Assembly (NCBI RefSeq): GCF_019649055.1
Contig: NW_026570264.1
Coordinates: 434,001-498,000, forward strand
Source of the DNA: Paramacrobiotus metropolitanus
Lineage: Eukaryota > Tardigrada > Eutardigrada > Parachela > Macrobiotidae
Reading direction: 5' to 3'
Length of the DNA: 64,000 nt
Positions within the stretch are counted from its first letter, which is position 1. The number at the start of each line of letters is the position of its first letter. This document shows positions 9,943 to 23,200 of this stretch, piece by piece. Made by a program: the position numbers and the translations under genes. The notes beneath the pieces are model-generated. The model ran no database searches and was not told where the DNA came from. It saw only the letters and a list, made by a program, of their open reading frames with translations.

Positions 9943-11282
9943 AAATTTTTACTTTTCATTCCATCCAAAGACGTTACTCTTGAAATAGTTAGGTGAAGCC
10001 ATACAGTTTTTACAGACTATTCCTCCTGTAAAAAGACTTGTGTCGCAATGCTGACCAACCGCTATCGTTGCTTGTACCTCCTTTTATCAATACTATAGAT
10101 TAGGAGCACTACTCCTAATACATGCAAAACCTTGTGGTGGCGACCTCGGGGAGCCGGGTTCGAGGTCCCCGAGTATTTCACTTCGACTCGGCATGCTTAA
10201 TTGTGTAGGAATACAAGAAGCCCCTGGGGGGGGGGCAGTAGTACAATACTGAAACCCCCTGGGAATATCCAGGGGCCCCCTAGAGCATACGTGATACGTG
10301 AACGTGCCCTTACATGGAAAATCGGCGAGAGTGTACTCCTGTAGGTACACTGTCGTCGAATTTTCCTTCGTTTATGCAAGAAAAACGGCTCCCTGTTGAC
10401 GAACAACATGGGATGTTTAAACTTGCAAAGGAAATTCGCCATCGGGTGTAGCAATATACGTCCCATTTTGTAAAAGTCATACGCAGTATACACACTAGAA
10501 TACTGCCTACCTTGGTTGGCAGCTCCACAAAACCTCCAAATCCAAAGCAAGTAAACCGTGTAGGTGAAACGTTGACGAACGCGGCGGAAAAGGATGCCTG
10601 TAACAAACATATTTAAACACGGTTTTAATATTAGAATAATATAGAATTATGTATAGTTGTTATCATATATGTACAGTTGTTATAATATATATTTACAAAA
10701 TATACGTATACGATGCATCACGTACTGGGCGAACACGCACTGTCGCACAAAGGATGCACGGGATATACGCGACGCTCACGGCGGAGGCACGGCGGAAGTA
10801 CAACGACGCTCTATAATAATGAAAAACATATTATAAAAAATATTTAATTAAGTTACAAGTTACTGAGTTAAGTTTATTAATATGCACAAGCAGCAGACGA
10901 AGAAAACTGGCGCTTACCTGATCCAAGCCAACACACTGCCACACAAGGGAATCCGCCCCCAAAAAACTCACAAAACACTAATACAAACTGAAAAATACAA
11001 TAGACAAATTAATAACATATAATATAACACTATTTACTAACTATAAACTTACATTTAAAGATCTGAATCGGAAAGATTCAAATAATTCTGCTGGGATCCA
11101 CGTGGTGGAAAAAATGGAAAATGGCGCTTGCAACGGCTGGCTTGCATGACTGTATGTTATGCAAGCCAGCCTAACAAGTGCACGCTGCAGCAAGTGCACA
11201 CAGATAGCCCGCGTCCAGACAGGAGAGACACAGCGCAGACAGGGAACAGAGAGGGCGCAGACAGAGCAAATGCGCGCGCACG

Positions 11283-11342
<60 letters not shown>

Positions 11343-12458
11343 CACAGGGAGAGAGCCCGCCCCACGGAAGTCCATGCTATTTGTACGGGCGGGGGCGGGG
11401 GATGCTATCCCGACGCGGGAAAGGGGCGGGGGATGCTATTTGGACGCAAAAAAAATGCTATTTATTCCGCGAGTACTCTTCTGACACGCGTGCAAACCGA
11501 ATGAAATGACAGCCATCACCCAACGCACATGAACAATCTTTTCGCAAAATGCTATCAAAGTAAATAGGTTAACTCCCGCTGCCAGTGAAAGGGACGGAGA
11601 GGCAATCAGAGGACTGGACAGGCATAACTGGCGATGGACAGGCAAGCGCGGGATCACTGCAACGACAAAGGGCAGGCAGGCGATCCGCTGGTAAACAGGA
11701 CGATTCCGCATTCCACGGAGATAGAGAGGAGACAGTCATCAGGTCCGTGCGAAGTCCAAGCAGTTGTCCATTAATGCCCTGCTTTAACGAGAAATCAGGC
11801 TGGCCGGCGTTTCTTTTACCGCGTTAAACAAAGTTAGCGCACCGGCGCAAACTTCCATAATTGTCCAATGTATTTATTTGAAAGTAAGTGTGGGAGTATG
11901 ATGATGATTCAAATATCGACCTAAACTATACGTATACAGTTTTTGACCAGTCTAAGCGTTTTCTGTATTCACAGCTCCTCTATCACAACCGGGTAGAAAG
12001 CAGTTCTGTATAAAAATTATTCAGTTACTCGTATCACCATTCTTTCAAATCGCGAATCCAGCCAGGCTGGCCCAAATTTTAATGGTAAAATGGATGGGCA
12101 ATTGGATCCCTTTTTATTAATAATCAACGCACAATTCTGGTAAGGAAAGAAACACCCAGTACTATTATTTCCCCATGCAATTGGATTATTTCTGGAGATC
12201 ATTATTTACTGCCATTTCTCAGCAAACTAATTTTGCCGTCTTATGCACTGCAATAAAGTATGTATGTAGCACCTAACAAAAGTGCGCTTTGCGGCTGTAT
12301 AAACACAAAATCACTTGGATTTCAAAAGTATTCAGCATTGTTATCAAACCGAGAAGCAGTAAGAACGGAAAGAGAATAAGCTTCCTAAAATCGTGCGTTA
12401 CCGCAGTGGAGATATCTGACCAGCGTAATCAGCATGTGCGACTGTAGCAGCCCGTATT
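9943..12458. other. Non-coding stretch at the edge of element 1
   Basis: No protein I recognise. Contents: a GC hairpin at about 10143-10172 (CTCGGGGA pairing with TCCCCGAG); an AT-rich part near 10620-10710 with a 20-bp direct repeat (TATAGTTGTTAT type); the CA microsatellite at 11286-11338; and scattered low-complexity open frames. I could not find a terminal repeat ending element 1, so its boundary lies somewhere after 9942. Confidence 0.5.
11286..11338. repeat. (CA)n microsatellite
   Basis: About 26 perfect CA repeats followed by CAGTACACAGG. Open frames on both strands here (poly Thr-His, poly Val-Cys) come from the repeat. Confidence 0.95.
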
Positions 12459-13633
12459 TTAGGAAAACTCACTACCGGCTAGAAAATTAGTCGGTGTTAG
12501 GTCACGTTCACAATCGACACTAAGGAATTCTGGATACCCCGTGGCGCGACCATCTACAACATCCGACGCGTAACTACCAACAATGAAAACTTCTCCTCGA
12601 TCTTTCTCGGCTGTGAGATACGAATGAGTCTTGAAAAAATTACGAAGCCACGCGAAGGAGCAGTCGCAGTGCAGACGGTATACATCCTCCAACTTATAAT
12701 ATTTCCAGTTAGACGGAAAATGCGGTTCGCCATCATTTATCTTTTTCAGCTCGCCCTGATGCACCATATGAGCGCTGACATAGCTCTCCAGCACCAAGCT
12801 GCGCAGATGCGCTAACGCTGTAAACGTGTACGGCTCCAGAAACTGTATACTCGACAAACGAGATACAATTTGCCGTACGCGCGGCATTTGCTGGAAATCC
12901 TGCTTGCGGACGACCAGTCCGGAGCAATGGTCGATTTGCAAATATAGTAGATTTATCAGGTCGCCAAGGTGGTAAATTTTGGCCGTGGTGTAGGGCGTGG
13001 CACCACTGCCTACGCTCAAGCTGATTATCTGCTGGCGTATGGGTTCACGACGCTGGTTTGCAGTGTGTCTGTTGTGCCGTTGCCGTCGTTAAGGGAAACG
13101 ACGACAGCGCGTCGAGGACTTATGCGGCTTATGTTGCGAGCAACTTCGGCCGCCCTGTGACTTTCGTCGCATCCCAGCTCAACATACGTTTCGAAAAGAT
13201 CGTATTCCGTGGTGGCCGGGGCGGTGCAGTAGGATAGTTCGAGAGAATGGACAGGGCTACATTAATAATCACGCAGCATAACATACTGCATGCATTCCTC
13301 CGCGGTTAGTCGGTCTAAGCGGAACCCTCCACCTGAGAGGTACGGTTCGGGTGTGATGGCAACTGGCTGACCGTTCGTTTGCTCTTGAGTAGTGCATTCC
13401 ATTTCGAGACTATCTTTCTGAGCTACAATAATATAACAACATTTTTGTTTTACCGTAGAAATCCTAATATAAAAGGGGTTAATTTGAGTGCTATATTGAT
13501 TTATGGTAATAAATTTAATACATTCGATTACCTGATAAATACTATGGGAATCACGCCAAAAAAATTCCACCAAAAGCAAGAGCGAAGTTCCGCTGCATTT
13601 TACTTTGCAGCAGACGAATGGATAACGTTTCAA
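12459..13633 (-). pseudogene. Secreted or membrane leucine-rich-repeat protein gene, apparently broken
   Basis: A host LRR-type gene. Order on the minus strand: a start with a hydrophobic leader (MKRYPFVCCKVKC, SLLLLVEFFW; 13633 to about 13530, donor GTAATC), an exon after an ATTGTAGCTCAG acceptor near 13420, an LRR body (HLGDLINLLYLQID, FTALAHLRSLVLE) and an LRR C-terminal cap with LHCDCSFAWLRNFF and later SVDCE at 12520-12690. Two breaks are seen: a TAA at about 13262 between otherwise continuous parts, and a one-base frame change near 13036. They could be real lesions or unseen splice sites. No transmembrane segment is found at the 3' end. A degenerate copy lies at 14785-15035. Confidence 0.55.
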
Positions 13634-14784
13634 AAATGTCGAGTTTGATTTCGGCTCAGTTTATAAAAAAATGTTGCTGAGAATGTACTGTACTTAATGA
13701 TACGAGTGGTATTATATTATACCATTATTTTGTCAGCGAGTGACGCTGTATAGAATATTACTATATCTACTGTTCCAAGTGCGCACTTGGAAGAAAAACG
13801 TTCGCATTTGCAGTCAGCACAAAAGAGAAAACATTTACTGCAATGTACAGTACGGCACCGATAATATTCTTGCCATCCACTGAGTAGGCTTAGAGAATGC
13901 CCCGAGACATAAAACCGCGTTAAAAATATGCTGAGTACTTCCAATGATCCCCAGCTTAAACTGAAATCGGCATGATGTCGTAATACTGCTGACTGTGTAT
14001 CACCCGGGCATGTGATTTCGTTCCAAATGCATATGAAGGTTCTGCGAAAGTCTTTTCTGCCTTTTGGATTTTCCAGTTGTTCCGGATACCGGTACATCAA
14101 GAGTACATAACCATAATTCTGTGCGTAATGACTAACTGGCAACTTCCGTGTACGTATTTATTTAGTGTCTGTGCATGTACCGTATATAGGAAATGTAATT
14201 TATTATAATAATAATAATGTAGTAATTATTACGACTGCATCGGCGGTCCGATAGCGTAATTAATGCATTCCAAGGCACTTTACCCGTTTTTACAGCGAAA
14301 CGCGACGCATTAAGAACTGCATAATACAGTCATAAAGGAAATTTTGGTAGCAATTTAATTGTTTTCTTGACGCTGTATAGTGACATTGTGAAGTATTAGC
14401 ATGAGTCATAACTACAGCATGATTCCCTCTAGCAAGTCTGCTGTGCCGATTGTCTAGTTCTTCTACCTGAATGCTTGTCCGTACCATCATGCTTTATAAG
14501 TCACAGTCTCCGAATGTGACAGGACGTCACCATATAGTCTTGATACAGTCATCTGACTAGTCGATCGTCTGATAAATGTATTAGCAATTTAGCAGGGTTA
14601 GCTCTAGTAAAACCTTTTTGCTACAACACTGCATGGCATAAGCAGCTTTGCTCCGGTAAAGCTCAGAATTATTGCGGTTAACTGCAAGTGGCCGCGTTTT
14701 CTTTATTTTTTTGCGACGAGATGTTAATTTTAGGATATTGTATACGCGGGTAAGAGGAAAATACCGGTTCGTTTTGTTAAGTGA
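13634..14784. other. Stretch without recognised gene
   Basis: Short open frames only, including a 141-codon minus-strand frame at 13717-14142 with many cysteines but no family match and no clear signal peptide. AT-rich around 14190-14230. Nothing else supported. Confidence 0.4.
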
Positions 14785-15035
14785 AATCAGCATGTCAGGA
14801 TGTAGCATCCAGTATTGTAAGAAAATCCCGTACCGGTTAAAAAATTTGTCGGGGTTAGATCACGTTGACAATCGACACTAAGAAATTCAGGATTCCAGGT
14901 AACGAGGCCATATACAGGCTGTTAAACATAATTTTCTACAACAAAAATCTCTGTCAAATTCTTCTTGGCCGTGAGATACGAATGGGTTTTCAAGAAGCTG
15001 CGAAGCCACGCGAAAGAACAATCGGCACGTTGCAT
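14785..15035 (-). pseudogene. Degenerate duplicate of the LRR C-terminal exon
   Basis: Base-by-base echo of 12440-12690, including GATCACGTTGACAATCGACA and GTGAGATACGAATG, but without a continuous frame. The copy stops where the non-LTR retrotransposon tail begins at about 15036, so the duplication was interrupted by that insertion. Confidence 0.7.
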
Positions 15036-15740
15036 ATTATATAGAAGCGTAGTTTTTCCCGTCTCGGACTACTGTGCATCCGTAACATTTCCAGCTCAAA
15101 TAGGATTGATTGATACTATCAAAAATGTCAGAAAAGATTTGTTAGATGGCTTCCTGTCAAAGGTCAACCGAGTAATTACCAAAGCAGGCTAAAAGAACTT
15201 GAATGGGAACCGATCGTGCGGCGAAATCTCAAACAAAATTTGCAACTGACTTACAAACTTTCGTTAAACCTTATTCCGTACGGAGAAAAATTATTCCGCA
15301 AGGATGTCATTGCGCATTGTGGTGTTGCAAGTGTGACGCGTCATCGACAGAGGATGGATGAACATCCATGCCCGATAGTCTCTACCGGATCAACGTTTTG
15401 CGGTCAAGCACTTCCACCTTCGGATAAATCTTTCGCCTATCGGATGGCAAGGATATGGAACGATTAACGCATACCGGCAGAAGATTATGGGAGTCTGACT
15501 AAATTTAAAGCGGCATTTATAATGTTAACTGGAGCACAGTGAAGTCACTTAAGAAGTTTTACCATACTGATCATGTGAAGTTTTTGGAAATATGAACGCT
15601 TATTTAGTTTGTTTGCTTATCGTTGTTCGATTTTTTCAGTTTAATTTTTTTTATGACGAGTCTGCTGCCTCGGATTGGGTCTTACCCAGATTGTGTGCGG
15701 TCGTGAAACGATTAAACTTAACTTAACTTTACCAGTTTGC
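15036..15740 (+). mobile_element. 5'-truncated non-LTR retrotransposon (LINE) 3' end
   Basis: End of a LINE reverse-transcriptase ORF: a conserved LYRSVVFPVSDYCASVTF block, the RLKELEWEP segment, and a final SFAYRMARIWND, equivalent to the WNxLP motif that closes many LINE ORF2 proteins. The frame is broken by stops at 15190 and 15465. The 3' end is a short-period TTAACTTAACTTTA tail near 15715-15735, a usual LINE tail. It sits inside the LRR duplicate at 14785-15035. Confidence 0.75.
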
Positions 15741-17048
15741 ACTTTGCAGTATCTCCAATAATATATAATTTGTACGAGTACCTTAAACAGAACCTTAACC
15801 GAATTTAAAATTCAAGGAAATAACCCAAACAATCAACACGACTATTTTCGCCGCGCAATTAACGGACACCTAGTGATTCAGTTAGAATTTGATCTGCGAC
15901 CGTCAACCACACAAAAGCGGCGGCTAAGCCGAAGCTGTTTTTTGCAGTCATATATTGTAGTTTACGACCCCATTGACATCCATGGTTCGCTTCAGAGCAT
16001 ACAGAAACGCTGGTCATATCATTTATTTTTGTTGCAGCAGCTTATGTTAAGCATCAGAAACTACACAATTTGGCAGCACTGAAAAGAACCAAGAACGACC
16101 GTTTTGCAGTTTGTACGAAAGAGAAATTTCTTCCAGCAATATTCTGCGACAGCAGATTGTGATATTCTTACCGTCAAAATGTGCCCTCCAGGTATACTCT
16201 CCAGGGATACAGAGCATGCAGATTCCGCATCTTTGAGTCATTCAAACAGGGATCTTAGAACTGGCCTGATGTTTCGTTATAATTATGTGTTTGTCTGATA
16301 GTCTGCATAAATGCCGGTTGATTTGCCACTAATATACTACAGTACTTACTATGTAAACGATGCAATTGCACCGACTGTTATTGTAAAAAAGTGTCGTACC
16401 GGTGTTCAGCTTAATCAATTGTGGCTTCCCTAAATTTAATGCAGTACTTTGGTCCTTGTAATAATAATCAGCGCAGTTATATTGTTGCGTTCTGCACGAA
16501 ATAACGCACGTTCGTATTTTAAGCGGAAATAGCAGCTTTTTTTCTCGGAAACATTGATGAAGAAATGATTTTTGTCTACCCATAACATAATTTGACTAGC
16601 GTAGTTCTCTTACCGGCATCGTGCCAAGGCTCAAAATTACATTTTAGCTAAACAGAAATAACGGTTGTGGACAAATACGACTGTTAGTAACATTTTTTTC
16701 AACAAATCAATAACGCTTTTTTCAGTTTGAGGTTAAGACATGGAGTTAAAAGTCAGCAGCCGATTAATGATAGTTGTTTTATATGGATAAAGAAGTGCAG
16801 AAGCTCTGACGTATGCAGATGATTGTGCAATACATCAAACTGTAGCATCATGTTATAGAAGGAAAATTCCGATTCCAAAATTATCTGGCGTGAATTCAGG
16901 CTGAGATTTTCCGAATACTAACTCTTACGACTTATTAGGAACATATTTTTTTAATAGACAACTTACTGTTGCTCCTGAGATTTTATTAGAGATTGACAGC
17001 TGTTGCTAATTTTTCTGGTGTTAGATTAATCTGTTGGTCAACTCCTAA
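15741..17048. other. Stretch without recognised gene
   Basis: Only short, unsupported open frames on either strand. No repeat structure stood out. It probably separates the LINE from the 3' end of cadherin-like gene A. Confidence 0.4.
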
Positions 17049-20000
17049 TTAAGAACGCTTAATCAACACCGTAAAGGGATGCGAAACGGGCGGGTTAAAG
17101 AAAAAAGCCGGATACGCTCGCGAATCAACTTTAGACGATGGCGTTGCGCTTCCCGGGCTCGAGTTTTGGGTCGTAGTGGTCGGCCGCTGCGCACCCCTTC
17201 CACTCAGTCCTCCCAGCTGGAGTAAGGAGTTATCACCAGTGCAGTTGATGTGCACGATTGCAGAACTCGTTAGATTTGTACCGGGGTTGTCGACAAACAC
17301 CTGCAGATGCGCAGTCCGAGGTTTTGCACCAGAGAGCGCAGAAACTAGACAGAGACGGGCCCACTCACCAACAATGTTGTTGATTCGCGCACTTTGCTCC
17401 TTAACCGAAGAATGCCGCTAGCTGGATCAACGGTGGCAATCCTGTATAAAATGAATCTTTTCAAGATAATTTATTGACAAACGGTAAAAAAATACAGCAA
17501 ACAGCAATACAAGATAGTCGGCCCGCGCTAAAGCTCGGACTTGGACTCGGACTTGGACTACTAAAACTTGGACTTGGACTTCACTTGGACTCTAAAATTT
17601 GGACTCTTAAATTAGGACTTCACTTGGACTTGGACTCGGACTTCACGTAAAATTGAACTTGGACTTTACTTGGACGCTAAAACTTGGACTTCATGACTTT
17701 GACTTGGATTTAGGCGTTTCTTATGTTTCTTATGTCTTCTTACGTTTCTTCATGTTTTCTTAGGTTTCTCGTGTTTCTCAGGTTTCTTAGGTTTCTTAGG
17801 TTTCTCAGGTTTCTTAGGTAGCTAAGGTTTCTTACGTTTCTTAGGTTTCTTGGATTTCTGAGGTTTCTAAGATTGCTGAGTTTATCTAGTATTCTTTGGT
17901 ATTCTGGGAAACCTAAGAAACCTGAAAAAGGTAAGAAGCCTAAGAATACCTAAGAAATCTAAGAAACCAAAGAAACCTAAGAATAACATAAAAACCTAAG
18001 AATACCTAGGAATACTTAAGAAACCTAAGAAACCTAAAAACACTAAGAAACCTGAGAAACCTAAGAAAACATGAAGAAACTTAAAAGTCATAAAGCCCAT
18101 GTTTTAAAGTTCAAGTAAAGTCCATGTCCAGTTTAAGTGAATGCCGAGTCCAAGTCCAAGTGAAGTCCGAGTTTGAGAGTCTAAGTTTTAGAGTCCAAGT
18201 GAAGTCCAAGTCCAAGTTTCAGAAATCCAAGTTCGAGTCCAAGTCCGAGCTTGAGCGCGGGCCAAGAAAGTCTTACGCTGTATCTTCTGGCTTGAGAAAA
18301 AATCGCCGAATATTGTTTCGCCCACGATCGGAATCAGAAGCCTGCTCAAATTTTGACAGTGATTTTGTGCAACACTTGCGTCGACATTTTCAGATTGTTG
18401 TCGCACTTACGCTAACCGTCCCAACGGGATTCGAGGGTTGATTGCAGTCAACATTAAAACTGTATGACACTTGATCGAATTCTGGTTTTCGTAAGTTCAC
18501 GTTTTTTATGCCAATGAAAACATCTGTACCGCACACCTGTCAGCAAAAAAACCAAATCACCTAAATAGTAGATGTACTCAACAAACAGCTTCCAAAATAC
18601 GGTTGCTGTAGTTTTTCTTGAAAGTTTCCTTACCGACTGATCGTCGACCTGTCCGGCAGCTCGCAAGTAAACTGAATCAACGGTTGGTTCCGACAGCGGA
18701 CGGGCAACAGATATGGCACCCCTTAAAAATGCAGAAACCGTTTACTATCGCTAATTTCAGATTTCACTGTTGCAATAAATAACTGGTCTGAAATGTTGAA
18801 ATAGCCGGTGGCAGACGCGTCGATGATTTGGAACCGGAAGCCAGGCGAAGGCTGCAACAAAACTGACCTCGGTTTTGTTACCTGTTTTAACACTTTTGCG
18901 ATTATGAATGATTTACGTATCTGTGGCGCTCTGTAAGAGATTTATTTTACAATTGGAAAAACGTTTCCTGTTACTGTGATGGAGCAGACTATGTCCTATG
19001 GAAATAATGTTGCATTTTTCATAGTCAAAAAACGCTTTGCTGGAAGTTTTAGAGCAACGTACAATGGACGGCAGGCTGGTTACCACGGTACCGACAGGTG
19101 TATCTTCGTTAACGTCAATGGGAATCGATGCCGCACTGCATGGCGGGAGTTCTGGTACAAGCAGAGGCGGATCGCTAGCGACCGTGGGGGGTGGCACTGT
19201 TTTAGGTGTCCACGTGTGGCAGTTAAAATACACCATCAGCAGTTGCTTTGCCGTCGACAGGCCATCACATTCGTAAATTGCTGTCATTATATGCTTTCCT
19301 ATGAGAAATTGGTCTATTGGTCGAGAGAAAACAATTGTGATGTTGCACTGGAAATCCGGATTGCAGACTACCGGAAACACCGGTAGAAAATGTCTGCAAT
19401 GCATGTTACAGAATGCAGACATACCGTAAAGTATTTCTGCGCCACTTTTGATGTGTACTCGTACAATAAGTTCTTGCTTGCAATAATTGTAAAGGAAAAG
19501 TGTAGATCGTTGAAACTTAGTGTTACCTGCTTGTAATTGTCATTCGCAGTTTCGTAAAATCCACGTAAGGACTGAATTTCACTGGGAAAGATCCTACCAC
19601 TATAGGGACACTGGACCCTGGACATGCGTCTACGCTACAAATTAACCAAAAAATTTATTGGAAAGTTATTAGAGTATACGACTACTGCTGGGGATCAAAA
19701 ACTAAAAAGCTCCTCTGTTTTAAAACTGTGGTTTCTACGTAATTTATTTTTTTATTTTATTCTGGCTAACGGAGAGCATACTTAAAGGAGACATCAGGAG
19801 TGCCCGCATGAAGGGAGTTCGGGTCAGACAGTGACGAAGTGGGCCGTGGCGGCCATGATGCAACCGGTTCATGCAGATGCAAAGGCAGGGCAGTCGGCGG
19901 CTGGAAACTCTTGCCCTGACAGGAATTAACGTACTCCGGTGGGGAATAGATGCCAATGGCCAAAATTCCCTGCATTCCCTCGTGGTCAGGCACATCGCGG

Positions 20001-20251
20001 CCTTGAACACGGGCGAATTCCCAGGTTACCGTGTTGCGTGGACAGTAGCCACTGGCCAGTATTACGTCTCCCGTTCGCGGGTCCAGCATAATGAACGGAT
20101 TTCCATTTGGTGTGAGCACAACCTCACCCCAGCCGGTCTTATTCAGATTCCCGACTAAGGTGAATGTGCCAGAGTAATTTGGAACGAACCATGACCACAC
20201 TGGGGTGGAACTGAGCATGCCGTCCGTAACTATTGTTTCGTAATCTACCAT
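17049..20251 (-). CDS. Cadherin-like extracellular protein, tandem copy A (multi-exon)
   Basis: Host gene of at least eight short exons on the minus strand. Recognisable pieces: 20245-19780 (PNYSGTFTLVGNL, NGNPFIMLDPRTGDVIL), about 19638-19531 (VDACPGSSVPIVVGSF), about 19410-19037 (NITIVFSRPIDQF; IDVNEDTPVGTVVTSLPS), then pieces near 18850-18770 (PGFRFQIIDASATGYF), 18720-18640, 18540-18430, 17440-17345 and a last exon 17300-17049 (VFVDNPGTNLTSSA). VNEDTPVGTVV and LDPRTGDV are cadherin-repeat signatures, so an adhesion or receptor-type ectodomain is likely. A possible signal-peptide exon lies near 21040-20960. No transmembrane segment is seen; the last exon ends in a Ser/Thr/Pro-rich tail, so the product may be secreted. 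Gene B at 23686-26320 is a close tandem copy. Exact splice sites are approximate. Confidence 0.65.
17520..18263. mobile_element. 744-bp foldback element made of two satellite arrays
   Basis: A giant imperfect palindrome inside an intron of cadherin-like gene A. The ends are inverted repeats (GGCCCGCGCTAAAGCTCGG at left, complemented at right). Each arm carries an outer array of GGACTT-type hexamers and an inner array of GGTTTCTTA-type units; the right arm repeats both in reverse complement (TAAGAAACC, then AAGTCC). The centre is near 17890. The paralogous intron in gene B (24105-24190) lacks it, so it is an insertion. No coding capacity. Confidence 0.8.
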
Positions 20252-23200
20252 AATGTGAGGATTAGTGTTGCGTTACAGTTCATAAACGAGATCGCTCGAT
20301 ACGAGGAACACGTGTATCTTTAATTGATAGAGCGAGCAACCCTTATCATCATTTGTTAACTGTGGCCGTGCTCGTGCACCATGGCCAGGTTACTGCAAAA
20401 TCGAAAGCGATTTAAGCGCGATAAAACCGAAAGAATTATTTTTCTATACAGCAAACTCTACATACTGAAATCAACAAATTAAACTAAAAGCGCCCAGAAA
20501 TATGTACAATGTACGTATATGAAAACAATAAAACTAATCTAGCATCAAACTAGCGGATAACGGCTGTTTTACAGATTTCGCACTAACACTGGCTTCCCTT
20601 GGCGGTTGACAGCGTGTCCTACCACATGCCCGGCAATCAGTTTGATGCTAATGGTAGTTCGGTCTATCAATTGATGGTACACGTTCCTTGTGCAAAAACT
20701 AGCTAAATTTTAGAAAATTAATTCATACATGATACTTCTATCCATGCACAGACGAACATGAGCCCAGAATTAATCATTAAGAGCTTTAAAACGGTAGCAG
20801 TGACCCATTATAAACTGAAATCGCTGGCATTGAAACCAGTGAGCAGGATAAACAAATAAAAAAAGAAGTTCCTCTAAACATTTCAACTGAAGTTTATTCT
20901 GTGCGACTCATTTGCGCAATATTCAGCACAATATAGCATTGAATCAAGTACCTGCCAGTTTAAAAGTGGAACAAACGAAAAGAGCGCACATCGGCGCAAA
21001 AATTCGCTTTGCTCGCTGTAATCCTTGTTGCATTTGATGCAGTAGGAACCCGAAGGTTTACGATTTTGGTCCAGAAGAAACTCTCCAGCGCATAAAATTA
21101 CTACCCGTAATAGATATATGGCACCGCTAGTGCACGTGGTTCACTTAGCCAAAGAGCGGAACTGTGGAAACTGCTCGTAGCTGACTTGATCGCACAGTCA
21201 GACGAAACAAATGTTGTGTCATGCACAGTGGTGAGACAAAAATCTACTGATATTCTCGCGTGATTTGCGACAATGCTCGTACCGTGTATGGATGCCCTCA
21301 AGTCATAATATTACAGACCCTGTCTGTTCCATGAATATTTATTCAGTAAGCGATTTTAGACCGGTATGCAGCTGCATTCCTTGCAACAGTCTAACTGTAA
21401 TTATTAACATATGAGTTTGGAAATAATTACACTGCATCGTCTAGTCGAGACGGTTTTGCACCCACCTCGTAAAACCAAAAATATTTCTACTTATCGTTAT
21501 GTTGGATCATACTGACTCACACACTAAGACCGATTTTGGCCGTCTTCACTCAAAAACTGCTGGACAGGGCAACATGATGCACTCGTCCATAGTCATTCTG
21601 TCGAGGCGGAAAAACGTTCTGGAAGGATGGATTCGGACGCCCATTCCTGCTCGGAATTTCGCTCTTGTTTGACGCATTCCGTTTTTAGTCTTTCGCTCAA
21701 TGTTGTGACCTGAAATAAGAAAGCACTCGCGATAAGTCCCTTGATGGGATGGTCAAAGTTGCTGGATAGTCAAAGTTACGATTACCTAACAACTGCGCGG
21801 CACAACATGCTAAAAGAACCTGATCAACCATAAAACATTAACTGCAGTCTAGTGGGCTGAATTCGAATGAACAGGCTTGTAAGTGAGCGAAGTAGGTTAA
21901 ACCATTCGGACACTACCCGGTAGTGATTCAGATTACCGTAAAACAGCATTCAACAGCTTACACCAGTATTCTGCGACACAGTCAATATTTGTGTCGTCTA
22001 CTTGCCTTAAAGGCAAAAAGGGCACAATCATGGATTATAAGTAGTGCACATGTACACTACTATTTTACACCCTGAACACGCCAAGTTGGCGGCATGGCAT
22101 TCTGACTTGTTCCCGGGTCGTGTCGCGCATGTTTCCCAGATCTTTTTATAGTTTCTGGTGTAGTTTCCTTTTGCGCATTCGGCACATAGAAACTCAATCG
22201 GTTTTGGAGTGTGGTGTCGCGAGAAATACCTTACGAAACAAAGGCACCGAGGGAATGAGTAATGGCAGTGTTGGAAAAGAATTTAATTAGGCTAGAAATT
22301 CAGGAACGACTTTAGGCGATTGAAGCTAAGGTCAGTTCGATGACCCCCTAGAGAGCACTTCGTGAACAAAAACCAAACCTGCAGAAAGCCTTGGCGAACA
22401 GAATCGCTTTTTCTCCCGTACAAAGCGCTTGCTGAAAAAAACGAGGGCGGCCGCGGGAATTTGATTGTTATCAATATGGCGAGCCTTCGATCTGGATGGT
22501 GATAGAAAACTTGTCGCCTAGTTCTTTGTGGATTGTACTTTGCTGCGAACAGTCGAAAAATACTTCCCACAATTGCAAGGTGACCTCTCGAAGGAGGTCG
22601 TCCTACATTTGGACCACGCCCACCGTTATACCGCTGCCCTGACCCAGGAAGAACTTGAAGTCGGTAGTGATGAGTGCGTTCCGAAGGGCTACTAAATGGT
22701 TAAGTCAAAAAATTTGGTATTTTTTGACTACGGCCTAAACGGAAATTTAAAACGAATTTTATGTGGGAGGAGCTGAACCTTGGTAGCTGAACTGCAGCGC
22801 ATTTTCAAAGTGGTCTCCTCCAGTTTTGAAATTCCTGGAATTCGTAACAAGCTCATATCTTAGAAACCTTAAACGCAGGAGGTGTTAGATAGATTCAGTA
22901 ATCACATAAAAGTTTAATAAAGTTAAATTCATGGGCCAATGGTTCATGGGAATTTTTTAAATGGAAGCCGCCAACTTGCCGTGGACAGGGTGTAAATTAA
23001 TGGTAAACATTTTGGCCGGGAATCGAGGGCCGGTATGCTGTATAGAAATAATAAAATTACTTGTGGGCCAGTTGTGGCTGTACTTTGCTAAGCGTAGGTC
23101 TATTACTGTAATCATTTGCGCCATCAGATTTCAATTACATCCTCCGGAACGTAAACTCTTGGCGCAGTGAAGAGAAAACATTTCTACTTGTGCAGTTTGA

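Noticed and set aside
10140-10172. tRNA or tRNA-derived SINE (GGTTCGAGG resembling a T arm)
   Set aside because: The loop and stem do not form a proper T arm and no A box, acceptor stem or anticodon arm is found; only a simple hairpin remains.
11041-11509. Cys-Val or Thr-His repeat proteins
   Set aside because: They are translations of the CA microsatellite in different frames.
22290-22690. Retroelement ORF1-like gene
   Set aside because: Only disconnected fragments broken by several stops; no domain recognised.
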